Below the pieces are notes generated by a model. That model saw only the letters and a list, made by a program, of their open reading frames with translations. It had not been told where the DNA came from and did no database searches. Source: Chlamydomonas sphaeroides (Eukaryota; Chlorophyta; Chlorophyceae; Chlamydomonadales; Chlamydomonadaceae). Taken from it: a stretch of DNA of 64,000 nt. The position numbers and the translations under genes were made by a program. Positions 34,640-45,640 of the stretch are shown one piece after another. The first letter of the stretch is position 1. Each line of letters begins with the position of its first letter. The stretch is from contig BDDC01000258.1 of NCBI GenBank assembly GCA_001662425.1, positions 16,885 through 80,884 on the forward strand. The letters are read 5' to 3'.

Positions 34640-37600
34640 CTAGTCAAGCTTCCGCGCGGCCGACTCGGCCTCCACCTCCTCCGCCGCGTCTGCCACTCCC
34701 CCGCGGCGCACGCGCCAGTTGCCCATGGGCTCTGCCATCAGCCGCCGCACGAACCGTGGGTACACAAACCCAAGCCCCACCCCCACCACCAGCGACGCGC
34801 ACGCCACGATATAGAACCCGTCCGACACCAGCTCGCACGTGCCGCCGGCCGCGCTGCACTCGTCCTGCCGCAGCCACATGTCGCGCAGCTTCTTGGGGCA
34901 TGCCTTGTCGTACAGCACCTCGCTGACGCCGGCGGCGCCGTCGGGGCTGCCCGGGATGGGGTGCGTCACTGTGCAGCGCTGCGGGCGGCAGCAGCGGCGA
35001 GGCAGGAGGCGCGAGCGTCATGAGCGGGCAGCAGGCAGAGCGGGGGGCCGGCGCGCACCAAGACAGCGCCACCGCCGACACGCTGCACCTCTCTCACCGC
35101 CTCTTACCCGTCGCCAGCCTCACACCCGTTGGCACCGTGATCGCACCCATGAGCCAGGACACCTCCACTCTATGCTACACGAAGGCATCATACCAGCATG
35201 ATACGGACAACCGGTACTATGACCTATCAGCTTCACACAAGCAGAGCCCCCTCGGCCCGCCACCCACCGGCACCGTCAGCACGTCCATGAGCCAGAACAG
35301 CGGCGTGCGCGGCAGCAGGTAGCCCATGTTGGCAATGGTGTTGAGCAGCGTCAGGTAGGTGCCGCCCATCTCGGGGTCTGACACGCCGTTGTAGAAGGAG
35401 CCCAGCGCGGTGAAGGACAGGTAGGTGACGAAGGAGCTCTGTGATGGGGCATGGGCGGGTCGGTAGGAGGGGTGCGGGAGATAGGGCTGAGGAGCGGCCG
35501 CACCGCCGTGAAGGACAGGTACGTCACAAACGAACTCTCATGGGTTTTGAGACGGCGTGGCACGAGGCGAGCGGCGGGATGGGACAGGGAAGCGCGTGTG
35601 GCCACAAGGGGCTGGCGCTGCGCGCTGCGGCCAAGCGCAGCGCCCAGCAGCCCAGCCAAGGCCCCAACATCCCCCCCCGGCCCCAGCCCCCCCAGGGTGC
35701 GCACCACGAGTGACAGCGCCGCCAGCGCCGCAAAGGCCGCTGGGTGGTCGGACATGGAGGTGGCCATGGGCGGGAAGGCGGCGGTGAGGGCCACGGAGGC
35801 GGCGGCCACGGCGATGCGCAGGAAGTAGCCGGTCATGAAGGGCGCGTAGGGCGAGGAGGAGGCGGCCCAGCGGCCCGCCACCACGGCCGCCACCAGCTCC
35901 ACCGGGAACTGCGGCGTGGAGGTGGAGGTGGTGGGCCATGGAGGGATGGGGGCAAGGGAGAGGGAGGGGGAGCAGCAAGCAGCCAGGCCCCCGACCCCGG
36001 TCGGACTGCCAGCGCTCACAGCTCTCTGGCCCTGGCTAAGCCCCCTCACGAGACGCGCTGTCCTTCCTGGCGTCCCCCGGCACACGCCTGCACAACCAAA
36101 CCCATCCCCCCATCCCTCCCACGCGCAACCACCCGCCCACCTGCCCGCCCGCCGCAGCGGGCAGAGCACCAGGGCCGCCAGCAACGCCCACCCCCACCTT
36201 CCCGCCGTAATGCGCCTTCTCTCCTTGGCCCCTTCCCCGCCACCACCCACCTGGAAGAGCACCAGGAACGCCAGCACCTCCTTGGCCACGCCCTTGTCCA
36301 TCAGCTTGAGCCCCGCCGCCCCCTCCGCCGCCAGCACCCCCACCCGGTATGTCAAGAGCAGGCCCGTGAGCCGCCACACCGCGGGCAGCCGCGCAATGGC
36401 CCACAGCTCGCTGGAGGCAGGAGGGCGTTGGGGGAGAGCGGCCGGGGCGCGCATCGGGGCAGGAACGGAGGAGGCGGCGGCGTGCATGTGAGGTTTGGAG
36501 AGACGATGCGGCGAGAGGAGGCAGGACGAGGGCATCGAGGAAGGCGAGGATGGGCGAAGCAGCCTGTACGGTACGAGGCCCACCTGTAGGCGGCCCGCAG
36601 CTCAGCCACCACGGGCCGGGGGCGAGCGCCGGAGCCGGACGCCAGAGAGGAGGAGCCGGGCGGTGGCGGCGCTGCGGCACCGGCGGGCCCGGGCGAGCCT
36701 GCGCGCGAGGGCGGCGCCGGCTCCATGCCCAGCAGCGACCGCTCCTCCGCCGAGAGCGGCCCGTTGGCGGCATGGTGCGGGTGGGCGTGGGCCGCCTGCG
36801 CCGCCGCCTCCTGCGGCGGTGGGGGGCAGCAGCGGGCGGCGGCACGTAAGTGCCACAGCAGTGCACACTTCGGCCCTGAGTTGGCTTCGCTGCCGCAGCG
36901 CCTGCTCCCCGGCCTCGGGAGTCGGGACATAGCCTTCAGAACACCCCCTTCCCGCCTCCAGCCGTCCCGAGCCACACTTCTCGCAGGCACTGGCGCAGCC
37001 TCGGCGCAGGACCAGCAACCGTCACCGCGCCCAATCCGCCTCAACACACACCGCACCTCCCCCGTGCGCCCAGGGCTCCCCGCGCCCCCCGCCTCCTTGC
37101 CCCCCTCCTCATCCCCTCCTCGCCCCCTCTGCCTCCTTGCCCCCCGCCTCATTCCCCTCCTCGTCCTCTCTGCCTCCTTGCCCTCCCTGCCCTCCCTGCC
37201 CGCTCCCCACCACCTCCCCCCGGGGTCCGCACCTCGTCCACCTCCTTCACGGCAAAGGCGATGAAGGCGGTGATGGCGGCAAAGGCCCAGCCCCAGAACC
37301 GCATGTAGCCGGCAAGGTGCACCAGGCCCGACTCGGAGGGGCCGGGGTCCACCCAGCTGGGGAGCGGTGAGGATGGGGCAGGGCAGGGGGGAAGGAGGAA
37401 AGGTCATGGAAGGCAGAGAAATGGGCAGGCCTGGGGGATGTTGGGGCCGGAAACACAGGCCCGAACCCCACGGTCGCAGCGCGATCGCCCGGGCCCTGCC
37501 CCGCATTGCCCAACACCTCCATGCGATGGGCCGGGCCGCGTCACCATGCCCCGCCTCTCCACCAAACACACTGCGCAAGTCCGGCCCCACCCCAAAACAC

Positions 37601-39851
37601 ACACACGCAGCCCGCCTCACCCCGCCAGCCAGGAGGCGCCGCGGATGTAGCGGTTGCAGAAGGCCGGGTCCTGCGGGGGCGACGAGGACACAGCAGCACG
37701 GGGGAGTGTGCCGGGGGGCCGGCACAACGTCAGCTGCCACGGCGCCTGTGCCCTGCCAACCCCAGCCACCCGGCCGTGGCACGGTCCCAACACGCAGCCC
37801 TCTTGCTTCCCCCGCTTTCCCCCTCCCTCCCTCTCCCTCCGCCGGACCTGCAGCGCCAGGAAGATGGTGAAGGAGGTGAAGATGCCGGTGGTCTGGCCCA
37901 CGGTCTGGCAGGTGGAGGCGTACGACACGTTGGCGGGCGATAGCAGCGTCAGCGCCCAGCCGTCCACGGCAATGTCCTGCGGCGTGGGGGCGGCGGCGTG
38001 GGGGCGGCGGGAGGAAGGGAGCGAGGGAGGGGGTGGCAGGTGAGTGGAGCAACAGCGGACCAGGGCTGCAAGGCACCTGTAGCGGCGGGCGGGGGCGCTG
38101 CGCATGGCTTGCAAGTACGACCGTCTGTTGACACCGCGGGGGGGGGGATGTTCACACGGCGAGGGCAGAACGTCCCATGCTACGCCGCCCTATCCGACCC
38201 AGCAACCACACACTACTTTCTTCCTACGCACGACCAGCGCGTCACCAACCCGGGGCGCAACGCGTACAGGGTGGTATTATTTTTCGGCCCTCAAATTTGA
38301 ATACACGATCCTGCACCTTCCCCCCTCCCACCCGCCGGGCAACGCGCCCTATTACCTCCCCACTGCTCGCGCCCCACCGCCTTTCCTTCCCGCCCACGCG
38401 CACCTGGGTGGCCATGAGGAACACGAAGAGCACGAAGACGCCCGTGAGCCGCCACACGTCGGCCGCCTCGTACAGCGCCGCCACCCAGTCGGCGGCGCCG
38501 ATGAGCAGCGCGGCGGTGAGCAGCTGGATGGGCAGGATCCAGGACTTGCGGCGGCCCAGGCGGCGGCTGTACAGCGAGTCCACCAGTGGGCTCCACAGCA
38601 GCTGGGGGGAAGGGCAGGGGAAGGGGAGGTTGGGTTCGTGCCGACAAGGGGCGTGCCGGCAGGCCAGCGCCTGGCGAGGAGGGGCTGATGGCGGGCCGCT
38701 GGTGTGGGGGCGCCGGGATGAGCGGCGAGCGGGGGTGTGGTCCGGCGCTGCGGGGCCGCTCCTGGCTGGGCCGCTGCCCGCGCCTTGCACCTTGAGGGAG
38801 TAGGGGTAGGAGGCCAGCGCGAAGATGCCCTGCTGCGTCATGGACAGCTTGGAGGAGAGCATGAAGGGGCTGCAGGGGGTAGGCGGGCAGGCGTGAGTGG
38901 GGCAGGGGGAGGGCGGCGTCGGATGTGTGCGAGACGCTGCCCTGCGAGACAGACAACAGCAATAGATCACGCCCTGCTTGAGCTCCTACGGCAACGTGCC
39001 TGCCTCGGCTCGCGCGCCCCCGCTCGCGAGGTACGGGCACGCCGAGCGCCATAGCCCACGCCCCAGGGCTAGTGCCTCGGCGCTTGCTCCCACCAGCCGC
39101 CGCGCCGTCCCCTGCAGCCTCTCCCCCAGCACCTCTCTCCCCTCCCTCCCTGCCCCCTGCCCCCAACTCACAGCGCGCCCGTGGTCAGCCCCAGAGGCAC
39201 CCCCTGCACCATGTACAGCAGCACCAGCAGCGCCATGCTGCCGAGCTCGTCGCGAGCGCGCGGCTCGCCCGCCAGCCGCCGCCGCGAGTCGGGCTCCGCC
39301 GCCGCGTGGGCGTGGCCGTCGTGGTGCGAGGGGCTGCCGGCGCTGTCATCCACCTGCGCCCGCAGCGTGGGCGGCGGCCACGGCAGGTAAGCAAGAGGGT
39401 GCGGCGTGAGGCCCTGACACCCCGACTCCCCTGGCAGCACACATGCGGCCGTGCAACCCCCAGCTAGCCGGCTCCCCGCTTGGACTCTGTGTGTTGCAGG
39501 CTTGAGCCGCCGCGCTCCTGCCTCCGCAGCGGCCTGCTGCCTACCAAGCGCCCGAGTTCCGGCTCTTTGCGTGCGGCGGCGCACCGCCCGACTTCATGCC
39601 ATGACGACACCCGCCCCCACCTGCAGGCGGCACAGGTCTTCCATGGTGCCGCCGGGGCGCGCGATGTGGGCCGCCGCCGAGCCCTTGCCGCTGCCGTTGC
39701 CGCGGCGCTGGCTCAACCCCGCCGGGCCCGCCCACCCCGTGGCCGAGGCGGCGGCGGGGCTGTCCGCCTCCACGCCACTGGCCTCGCCGCCGTCGCGCGG
39801 CGAGATGCTGCTGGCTGCAGTGCGGCTGGTGCTCCGAGTTTTGGGCGCCAT
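34640..39851 (-). CDS. Acetyl-CoA transporter, SLC33A1/AT-1 family
   Basis: Multi-pass major-facilitator-type carrier; the animal member moves acetyl-CoA into the ER/Golgi lumen. The start MAPKTRSTSRTAASS at 39851 opens an 80-residue polar N-terminus. Family motifs follow in order: LLVLLYMVQGVPLGL, TQQGIFALASYPYSLK, LLWSPLVDSLYSRRLGRRKS, ATQDIAVDGWALTLLSPANV, YASTCQTVGQTTGIF, LAGYMRFWGWAFAAITAFIA, VGVLAAEGAAGLKLMDKGVA, SDPEMGGTYLTLLNTIANMG, and LFWLMDVLT. After that come a lumenal Cys-containing loop (CTVTHPIPGSPD) and a last helix (GFYIVACASLVVGVGLGFVY). About eleven exons are present. The low-complexity loop near 36730-36600 is extra compared with animal proteins. Two introns carry diverged copies of exon edges. 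The gene looks intact. Confidence 0.92.
35117..35158 (-). repeat. Copy of an exon end and donor in a transporter intron
   Basis: On the minus strand this reads VSWLMGAITVPTG against the true LFWLMDVLT exon end and following intron bases at about 35300-35262. Similarity continues across the exon/intron junction. Confidence 0.5.
35507..35545 (-). repeat. Synonymously diverged copy of an exon start in a transporter intron
   Basis: On the minus strand this encodes SSFVTYLSFTA, preceded by AG and followed at once by GTGCGG, so it looks like a 33-nt mini-exon. The true exon (about 35440-35408) starts with the same 11 residues. The six nucleotide differences are all at third positions and all synonymous. 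Confidence 0.75.
37091..37171. repeat. 40/41-bp tandem duplication in a pyrimidine-rich intron
   Basis: Units beginning GCCTCCTTGCCCCCC at 37091 and 37131, with a third partial start at 37172. They lie in an intron of the SLC33A1-like gene. Confidence 0.7.
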
Positions 39852-39936
39852 GCTGGCTGACGTCCGTATCTGTGACGGAATGCGTGCTGCTCTCTGCCGC
39901 TACGCCGAGTCAAGCGCAGCCGAGGGGCGTCAGCGG

Positions 39937-40795
39937 CTACTGCTGCTGCTGCGGCGGCGGCGGCGGAGCCGCTTGTGGTGGGGGCGGCGGCGGCTTGGCG
40001 ACTCGTCCCTTGCTGGGGCACTCGTCGGTGCGGCGCGCTGCGGCGCTGCGGTGGCCTTCGATGCACGCGGACAGCGCCTCGGCCTTGGGCTCGCACCTGT
40101 GCGAGACCCGGGCAACAAGAGGGATGGAGCAAGGTGCGCGCGGTGAGTGAGGCACGCAGGGGACGGAGCTGCTGCTCTGGTGCGGAGCCGCTCGGCGTGT
40201 GCAACCAGTACCACGGCCCCGCCCGGCTGCAGCGCTGCAGGCACCTGGGCGGCACGAAGGCGCCAATGGAGGTGGCGCTGGTGGTGCCTACGCAGTCCTC
40301 GAGGTCAAGGACTGGAGGCCGAAGAAGGGGAGAAGGAGGGGGCCTGAGCGCGGGTTTGCGGGAGGCGGCACGCGCTGACTGGGCTGCGAGTCCTCACCCT
40401 CCTTGGGGCATACGCCGGTGAACAGGCACCAGCCGGCCTTGGTCGTCAGATGCTGGCAGACGACCTGTGGTGCAGGGCAGAGGTAAGTGGGCGGGTGCAT
40501 GAGGGGTGGGGTGAGGGTGCGGTTGCGGTGGGGAGGAGGAGGAGGAGGGGGGCAGCAGGGGGGCGCGTACGGAAGGGTTTGGCGTTGCGAGAGTCCTAGC
40601 GCGGCAGGATGTGACGGAGCGTGAAGGGCACAGGCCACGCCGCCGCTGGTCTTTTAGCAAGGCCCTTGGATGGGTGAAAGATGATCGCGAGCGGGTGCGC
40701 GTCGCAAGCCGTTGATCACCCTGCCTCACGTCGTGATCACGTGGGTAGCGCCGCTGGCACTCTTGCAATGCTTGATAGATACGATGGCAAGACAT
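39937..40795 (-). CDS. Small protein with four CX9C motifs (dual CHCH type)
   Basis: Exons 40795-40730, 40464-40398, 40311-40245 and 40096-39937 join with matching phases to a 119-residue protein. It has four Cys-X9-Cys units: CHRIYQALQEC, CQHLTTKAGWC, CPKEVLDLEDC and CEPKAEALSAC, each with helix-like spacing, followed by a Pro/Gln-rich tail (PPPPPPQAAPPPPPQQQQ). Paired CX9C motifs are the hallmark of proteins imported into the mitochondrial intermembrane space and oxidised by Mia40/Erv1. Four units recall the complex I subunit NDUFA8, including its CPKE, but the linkers differ and the Pro/Gln tail is foreign to it. I therefore give no gene name. An alternative donor for exon 3 (TG/GTACTGG at about 40221) keeps the frame and would add nine residues. 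The gene lies only 85 bp from the transporter start downstream. Confidence 0.72.
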
Positions 40796-41145
40796 CAACC
40801 AAAGCAGCAAACATACGCCACGCGGCGTGCACGGCTGCAGGGGTTTTAGTTGTGAGGCAGCAGAGCAGGTTGTGGCGTCTGCAGCAGCTCGGCGCTCCAG
40901 CATCCGTACAGCATGCACGGTGTCGCCTGCATGGTGGCGCTCTTTGCACAGGCCTTCTGCGAGTTCAGTGTCTCGGGTGCTGACACTGCATACAGCGCGC
41001 CTATTCCGCGCGAAGCTGGCATCTGGCCCAGCGAAACTTCGACGTCGTGCCAACCTTCCATTCATCGCGTTACGACGCTTCTGAGGACACATCAACCCCA
41101 CCACCGAGCCGCGCGTTGGCATAGATTACGATAGCCATTTGCAGC
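40796..41145. promoter_or_regulatory. Divergent promoter region, CX9C gene / secreted Lys-rich protein gene
   Basis: 350 bp separate the two divergent start codons. No gene seen. Confidence 0.45.
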
Positions 41146-43404
41146 ATGGCAAGCCGTGATCACTGCGCGTCGAGCGCCCGCGTGGCTTTCGTGCTTGCAG
41201 CCTGCATGCTCGCCACGCTGCTTGCGGCCCCGGCGCTTGCCTCCTACGATGACTATGCTGATAAGGACGACTTCTGGGCGCCGCCCCCACCGCCCCTGAA
41301 GCCCCCACCCCCGGAGGTACGCTTGCCGTCGCTGGCGCTCGGTTTTCCCGGGACCGGGCTGCTTCTCGCTCAGCTGCTCGTGCATGCGGAGTATGCTCTG
41401 GGTGGCTTTGGGCATGGCTACCCGCGGCTTGCCCCGGGGCCATTGGGCGGGGGAGGCCCAGCTGGGGGGGGACCGCTGCATCGTCACGGGGGGCGGGGTT
41501 GACAAGGCGACCTCAGCACCGACCCAAGCCGTTGTCGAGGACAGGGTGGGCGCGTGCGGCCACAAAGTGCGCCACCAAAACCCCACCGTCCCCTCCATCT
41601 CACCCCGCCTGCTCCCCCGCGGCGCAGTCGATCGACGAGCGCACGGGCCAGAAGCTGGTGGCCACCACCTTCCGGTGCGCGGGGAGTGCATAGGGGTTTG
41701 CGGAGGGGGAGAGCGGACTGTGGCACGCGCTCGCGTTGCTTCTAGGCCAGTCGGGGGAGAGAAGGGCGGACGAGCATAGCTGGAGCGAGGGAAGGGCGCA
41801 TGGCGGCCTCCGATGGCGCCATGATGAACACCATGCACCGTGTGGGCCTGGGTAGTGGCGGTGGGCTCCAGGCTCACCCGTCCGGCAGAGAGCTGCAGGC
41901 TGGCGAGCGCTGGCGTCCCAAGCCGGCCCCGTCCCTTGCGCCTGCCCGCAGGTTCTTCCAGGCGCGCCTGAAGCCCGACAAGACCCGCACGCCGGTGAGG
42001 CGCCTACACCTGCGCCTCTGCTGCTGGCGGTCCACCTGGGGTAGCCTGGCGGCACGCACAGGCTGCCGCCGCGTGCTGGCGGGGCCGGGTCGGTGCCCCC
42101 GCGGCTTCGCCGCAGGGACCGCTGGGCGAGAGCGGGGCACTGCGCCCGGGCTGCGCCGCGGTCCGCGGTCCCGTCCGTGCCGGCGATGGGGCTATGCAGC
42201 GGCGCAGACCGGCACCGTTAGGCCTCCGGTCCCAACGCCCCAAGCCCCCGGTCCTACCGGCTCCACCCCCGCCATGAGCCTCGTGGTGGACGCCGCCAGC
42301 GCGGCCCATGCCGGCAACTGGAGCCGGCCATCGACTGCCCTCTTCGCCCACTGGCAGCGCGCTGACCGTGCCCCACCCCACACCTGCACCACCCTACCTC
42401 GCCCCACAGGCCCAGGCGGCCAAGATCGCGGAGGAGCTGAACGAGATGTTTGTGGACGAGGGCGTGAGCCACAACAAGGCCTCGGCGCCCACCACCCACG
42501 TGCTGAGCATCCAGACCCGCGACGAGTGGCAGGAGGTGCGCGCAGCCGTCGCATCGACGTGGATAGGGCCTCGGCGTATCGATTTAATCCATTGAAGGGT
42601 ACAAGGGCAGGGTACAAGCTGCGTGGCGGGGCCCGGGGCTGGGTCGCTTCACCCGGAGCGCCCGCGCCTCGTCTCGTGTGGTCCCGACGGTCGGGCTCGC
42701 ACTGCCGCCGGGCGCGTCCGTGTCCTACAGGTCAAGCACATTGTGTTCGGCCACAAGCTGATCTGGGATGCGGTCACCAAGGAAGGCCTGCAGGTGCGTG
42801 CGCGGCAGGCAGGGTTGCAGCTTCTTTTCCGGCATGCTTCAACACGGAACCGTAGGGTGCAATCAGACGCCTAAACCTAGTGTGGGGGCCCTGAAACGCA
42901 GCCATCGCCGTGCGAGCGACCAGGGGGCGTGGCGGCACTGCGGAACAGCTTGCAGGCGTTGCGGCAGGCGCTGACCCAGTGTAGCCCATACCCGTCCCGC
43001 CGTCGCCGAAGCCGGCCAGCCGGCCCCTCCGAGACGCCGCCAGCGCGGCCCGTGCGTAAAGGGCGTTAAGCTGCGGCCGGCGCCGGCTGCTCCACACCGC
43101 CCGTCTGCGCCCGAGTGTCAGCTGCCTTGTGTGGCCAGCGCTCGTTATGCCTGCGGCCGTTGGTACGCTGCGCTTGTAACGTGTGCTGGCCCCTTGCTCT
43201 CCTCGGCGCCAGGTCCGCGACGGCCCTTCCGTGCCCTACACCGACCTGTGGGTGGAAGAGATGGGCCCAGACGCACCCGAGCCGCTGTTCGAGGAGAAGC
43301 ACCCCAGCCACCAGAAGAAGATGGCGGAGGAGAAGGCCAAGGAGGCCAAGAAGGCTCGCAAGGCCAAGAAGAAGGCCAAGAAGGCCAAGAAGGGCGAGCT
43401 GTAA
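41146..43404 (+). CDS. Secreted or ER-lumenal Lys-rich protein of unknown function
   Basis: Exons 41146-41316, 41628-41674, 41952-41994, 42410-42535, 42731-42793 and 43213-43404 join in phase to 213 residues. The N-terminus is a clear signal peptide (VAFVLAACMLATLLAAPALA) with cleavage likely before SYDDYADKDDFW. A Pro-rich linker (APPPPPLKPPPP) precedes a compact region: SIDERTGQKLVATTFRFFQA, KIAEELNEMFVDEGVSHNKA, THVLSIQTRDEWQE, VKHIVFGHKLIWDAVTKEG, SVPYTDLWVEEMG. The end is a Lys/Ala/Glu coiled tail finishing KKGEL. A charged C-terminal tetrapeptide could be a weak ER-retention signal. The arrangement (acidic start, compact core, charged tail) is loosely reminiscent of ER chaperones such as MESD, but I cannot align them and claim no homology. 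TGTAA overlaps the stop codon itself. Confidence 0.75.
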
Positions 43405-44460
43405 GGGCCCCCCGAGTTTATGTGCTGGTGCATTGCTTGCATCAGGGGAGCAGGGAGGAGCTCTTACCTGGCTTACAGTGTGGACGGAGGCGCTGGCGGG
43501 CGTGACCCAGTTTGGGATTGGAGGTGGAGGTGCAGGACTGCATGAGTGCAGCATAGCGGGATGATGCGAGCTAGGCCGGTGTGGGGCGTGCGGTAGCATT
43601 CCAGTGCATTGGTTGGCGCGACCGGCCGCCGGAGAGGCGCGCTGTAGGTATCATGCTCTGGCTTGTGTCGCGCCTCTGGCTATGTGCGATACAGCTAGTG
43701 CAGCTACTCTGGAGCACAGCCGTGTGCCCAGACCTGCGGGTCTGGTACCTGTCCCACGCCGTTGTCGGCCTTGTCGTGACAGGCGCCCCAGCCTGCCTTC
43801 ACTCCGTGCCGTTTCGCAACATACAGTCACCCTCGTCAGTCGCCCTCCGGCGGGTCACCGCGCGCCATCGTTCGCCTACAGCCGTGAGGTCAGCCACGCC
43901 CTGACGAAGGCAGGCGCGAAGCAGTACAGGAAGCCGTGAGGCTAGGGTTGCGTCAGGCCCTTGGGGGCCCTTGGGGGCCGCCTTCGGCGAGTGGGCGAAG
44001 GTGGCGGTTTGGGCGGGGCTGTGCCTGCTGTGTTGCGTCCGCAAGTTGTCGCTTGGCGAGGCGAAGAATGGGGGGAAGCATGCGTCCTTCTGCCCCAGTT
44101 GCTAAAGCAACCTCAAGTGCATGGGTGGCAGCGTCCACGGCTGGAAGGGGAAGTGCGTTGGCACGGCGCAGCGTTGGCGGACATAGCTGTCTCCAAGCTG
44201 AGGAAGAAGTTTTCACGTGTGTGTGGATGCTCGCGCCGCGTGCATGTCCTGTAGCTAACCCGTTGACATGGCGGGACATGACAGCTGCCTGTCACGTCCG
44301 GTGCGTCGTGCGGTATCAGGTGCCTAGAGGCCACTGTTCAGCTCCACGCCTGTACTTTGTTCACAGCCCCTTACACTCGCGCTATCAAATAACTCCACAC
44401 AAGCACTCAGTTGGCCTATCCCTGCCTGTCGGCATCCGTCGATTGCACAATTGCCCCAGG
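43405..44460. other. Intergenic stretch between two plus-strand genes
   Basis: It holds the 3' UTR of the Lys-rich protein gene and the promoter of the next gene. The only structure noted is a direct repeat of GCCCTTGGGG near 43957-43976. No gene seen. Confidence 0.45.
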
Positions 44461-45078
44461 ATGACTGCGACAAAGGGCTGGCTGCGCGTGAATGCTCGGC
44501 AGCTCGGTGAACTTGACCCCGCTCTAGCACAGCAGTGCTCGGAGTTGACCGCCAGCTTGCTCGACGCGCACGCGCCCGACCTGCTCGGCGATGCCTCCGC
44601 GTGGTCGCTCAGCATGCCGCTTGCGAGCTCGCACTCCATGTGGATACACCTGCATCAAGCGGCATGGGGCGAAGGGCAGCGCATCTGGGTGAGTGCGCCA
44701 GACATGCCCAAGGCGAGCGCATGGCGTGTCGTGTCCGCGTGTCTCATGTGCTAGCTCCGACGACCTCGCCATCCTGGCTCGCTGATATCCTCGCAGATCG
44801 TCGTAGGGCGCAGCGGCCCACCGCTACTCAAGCTCAGCGGCGGTGCCACACACCCATTGCCCGAGCAGCACGAGGAACTGCTGCGGGACTTGCTGTCGCT
44901 GATGGGGGGCTTGGTGGCAAAGTGCCAGCGCCGGCCGCTGCAGTGCGAGGTGGCGAGCCGAGAGGAAGTGCCGCCGGCCGCGGTGATGACGCCGCTGGGG
45001 CAGCGCCTGGAGGCACGGGTGCTGGCGCTGACTGCCTCCAACCGGCAACTGCGCGCCGTGCTGGCAAGCGCAGACTAG
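44461..45078 (+). CDS. Hypothetical 169-residue protein
   Basis: Exon 44461-44688 begins MTATKGWLRVNARQLGELDP and exon 44797-45078 begins IVVGRSGPPLLKLSGG; the junction is phase 0 with a GTGAGT donor and a TCGCAG acceptor. The frame stays open upstream, so an earlier start cannot be excluded, but this ATG begins the stretch with protein-like composition. The protein looks globular and mixed alpha/beta: SWSL-type strand SAWSLSMPLASSHSMWIHLH, then helices EELLRDLLSLMGGLVAKC and RLEARVLALTASNRQLRAVL. The last helix looks coiled-coil prone. No signal peptide or membrane helix. I do not recognise a family. A TGTAA signal lies 90 nt downstream. Confidence 0.7.
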
Positions 45079-45640
45079 AACGGAGTCATGAATGCGGCCA
45101 AAGCGTTGCTCAAAAGAATCAAAAGCAATGAAACCAGTGCTGTGTCAAATCACATTTGATCCCCGATTGTAATGACGGAGCTGAGAAGCACCGGCAGACG
45201 CGCAGGCGAGGCAAAGGTAGTGAAGTGGAGAGAAGTGCAGTGACGCTCGGTATACATAATTCGATTTGGGGGCATGATGTTGGGTGACGAGCAGGGGGCA
45301 GGCGGAAAGGGCATCCGGTATGCCGGATGGAGGCACACGCAGGGCGACGCGAGGGCAGTAACTTTCACGTGGCCAAGGCCGATGGCCGATGTCTGAGGGC
45401 CACACCTTGAAGGCCGCCCTGTCGCCGCACTGAGCAACGCAATGCAACATCGCGTCCGCTTCCTGTCGCCCCGACGCCTAGCAAAGCATCAAAGTTCACA
45501 ACGCACGCTAGCGCTCGCCAGTCACGGGCAACATCACTTGCTCGTCACGCGCCTCTCTGCCTCACACCCCGCACCGCTCCGGTCCGCTCCGCTCCGCGCG
45601 CCGCCTACACACATGTCGCCTGCAGCCCCCGCTACCCCAG
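45079..45640. other. Convergent 3' flanks
   Basis: 3' regions of the 44461-45078 gene and of the amidotransferase fusion gene. No gene seen. Confidence 0.5.
45169..45173 (+). terminator. TGTAA polyadenylation signal of the 44461-45078 gene
   Basis: TGTAA 90 nt after the TAG stop. Confidence 0.6.
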
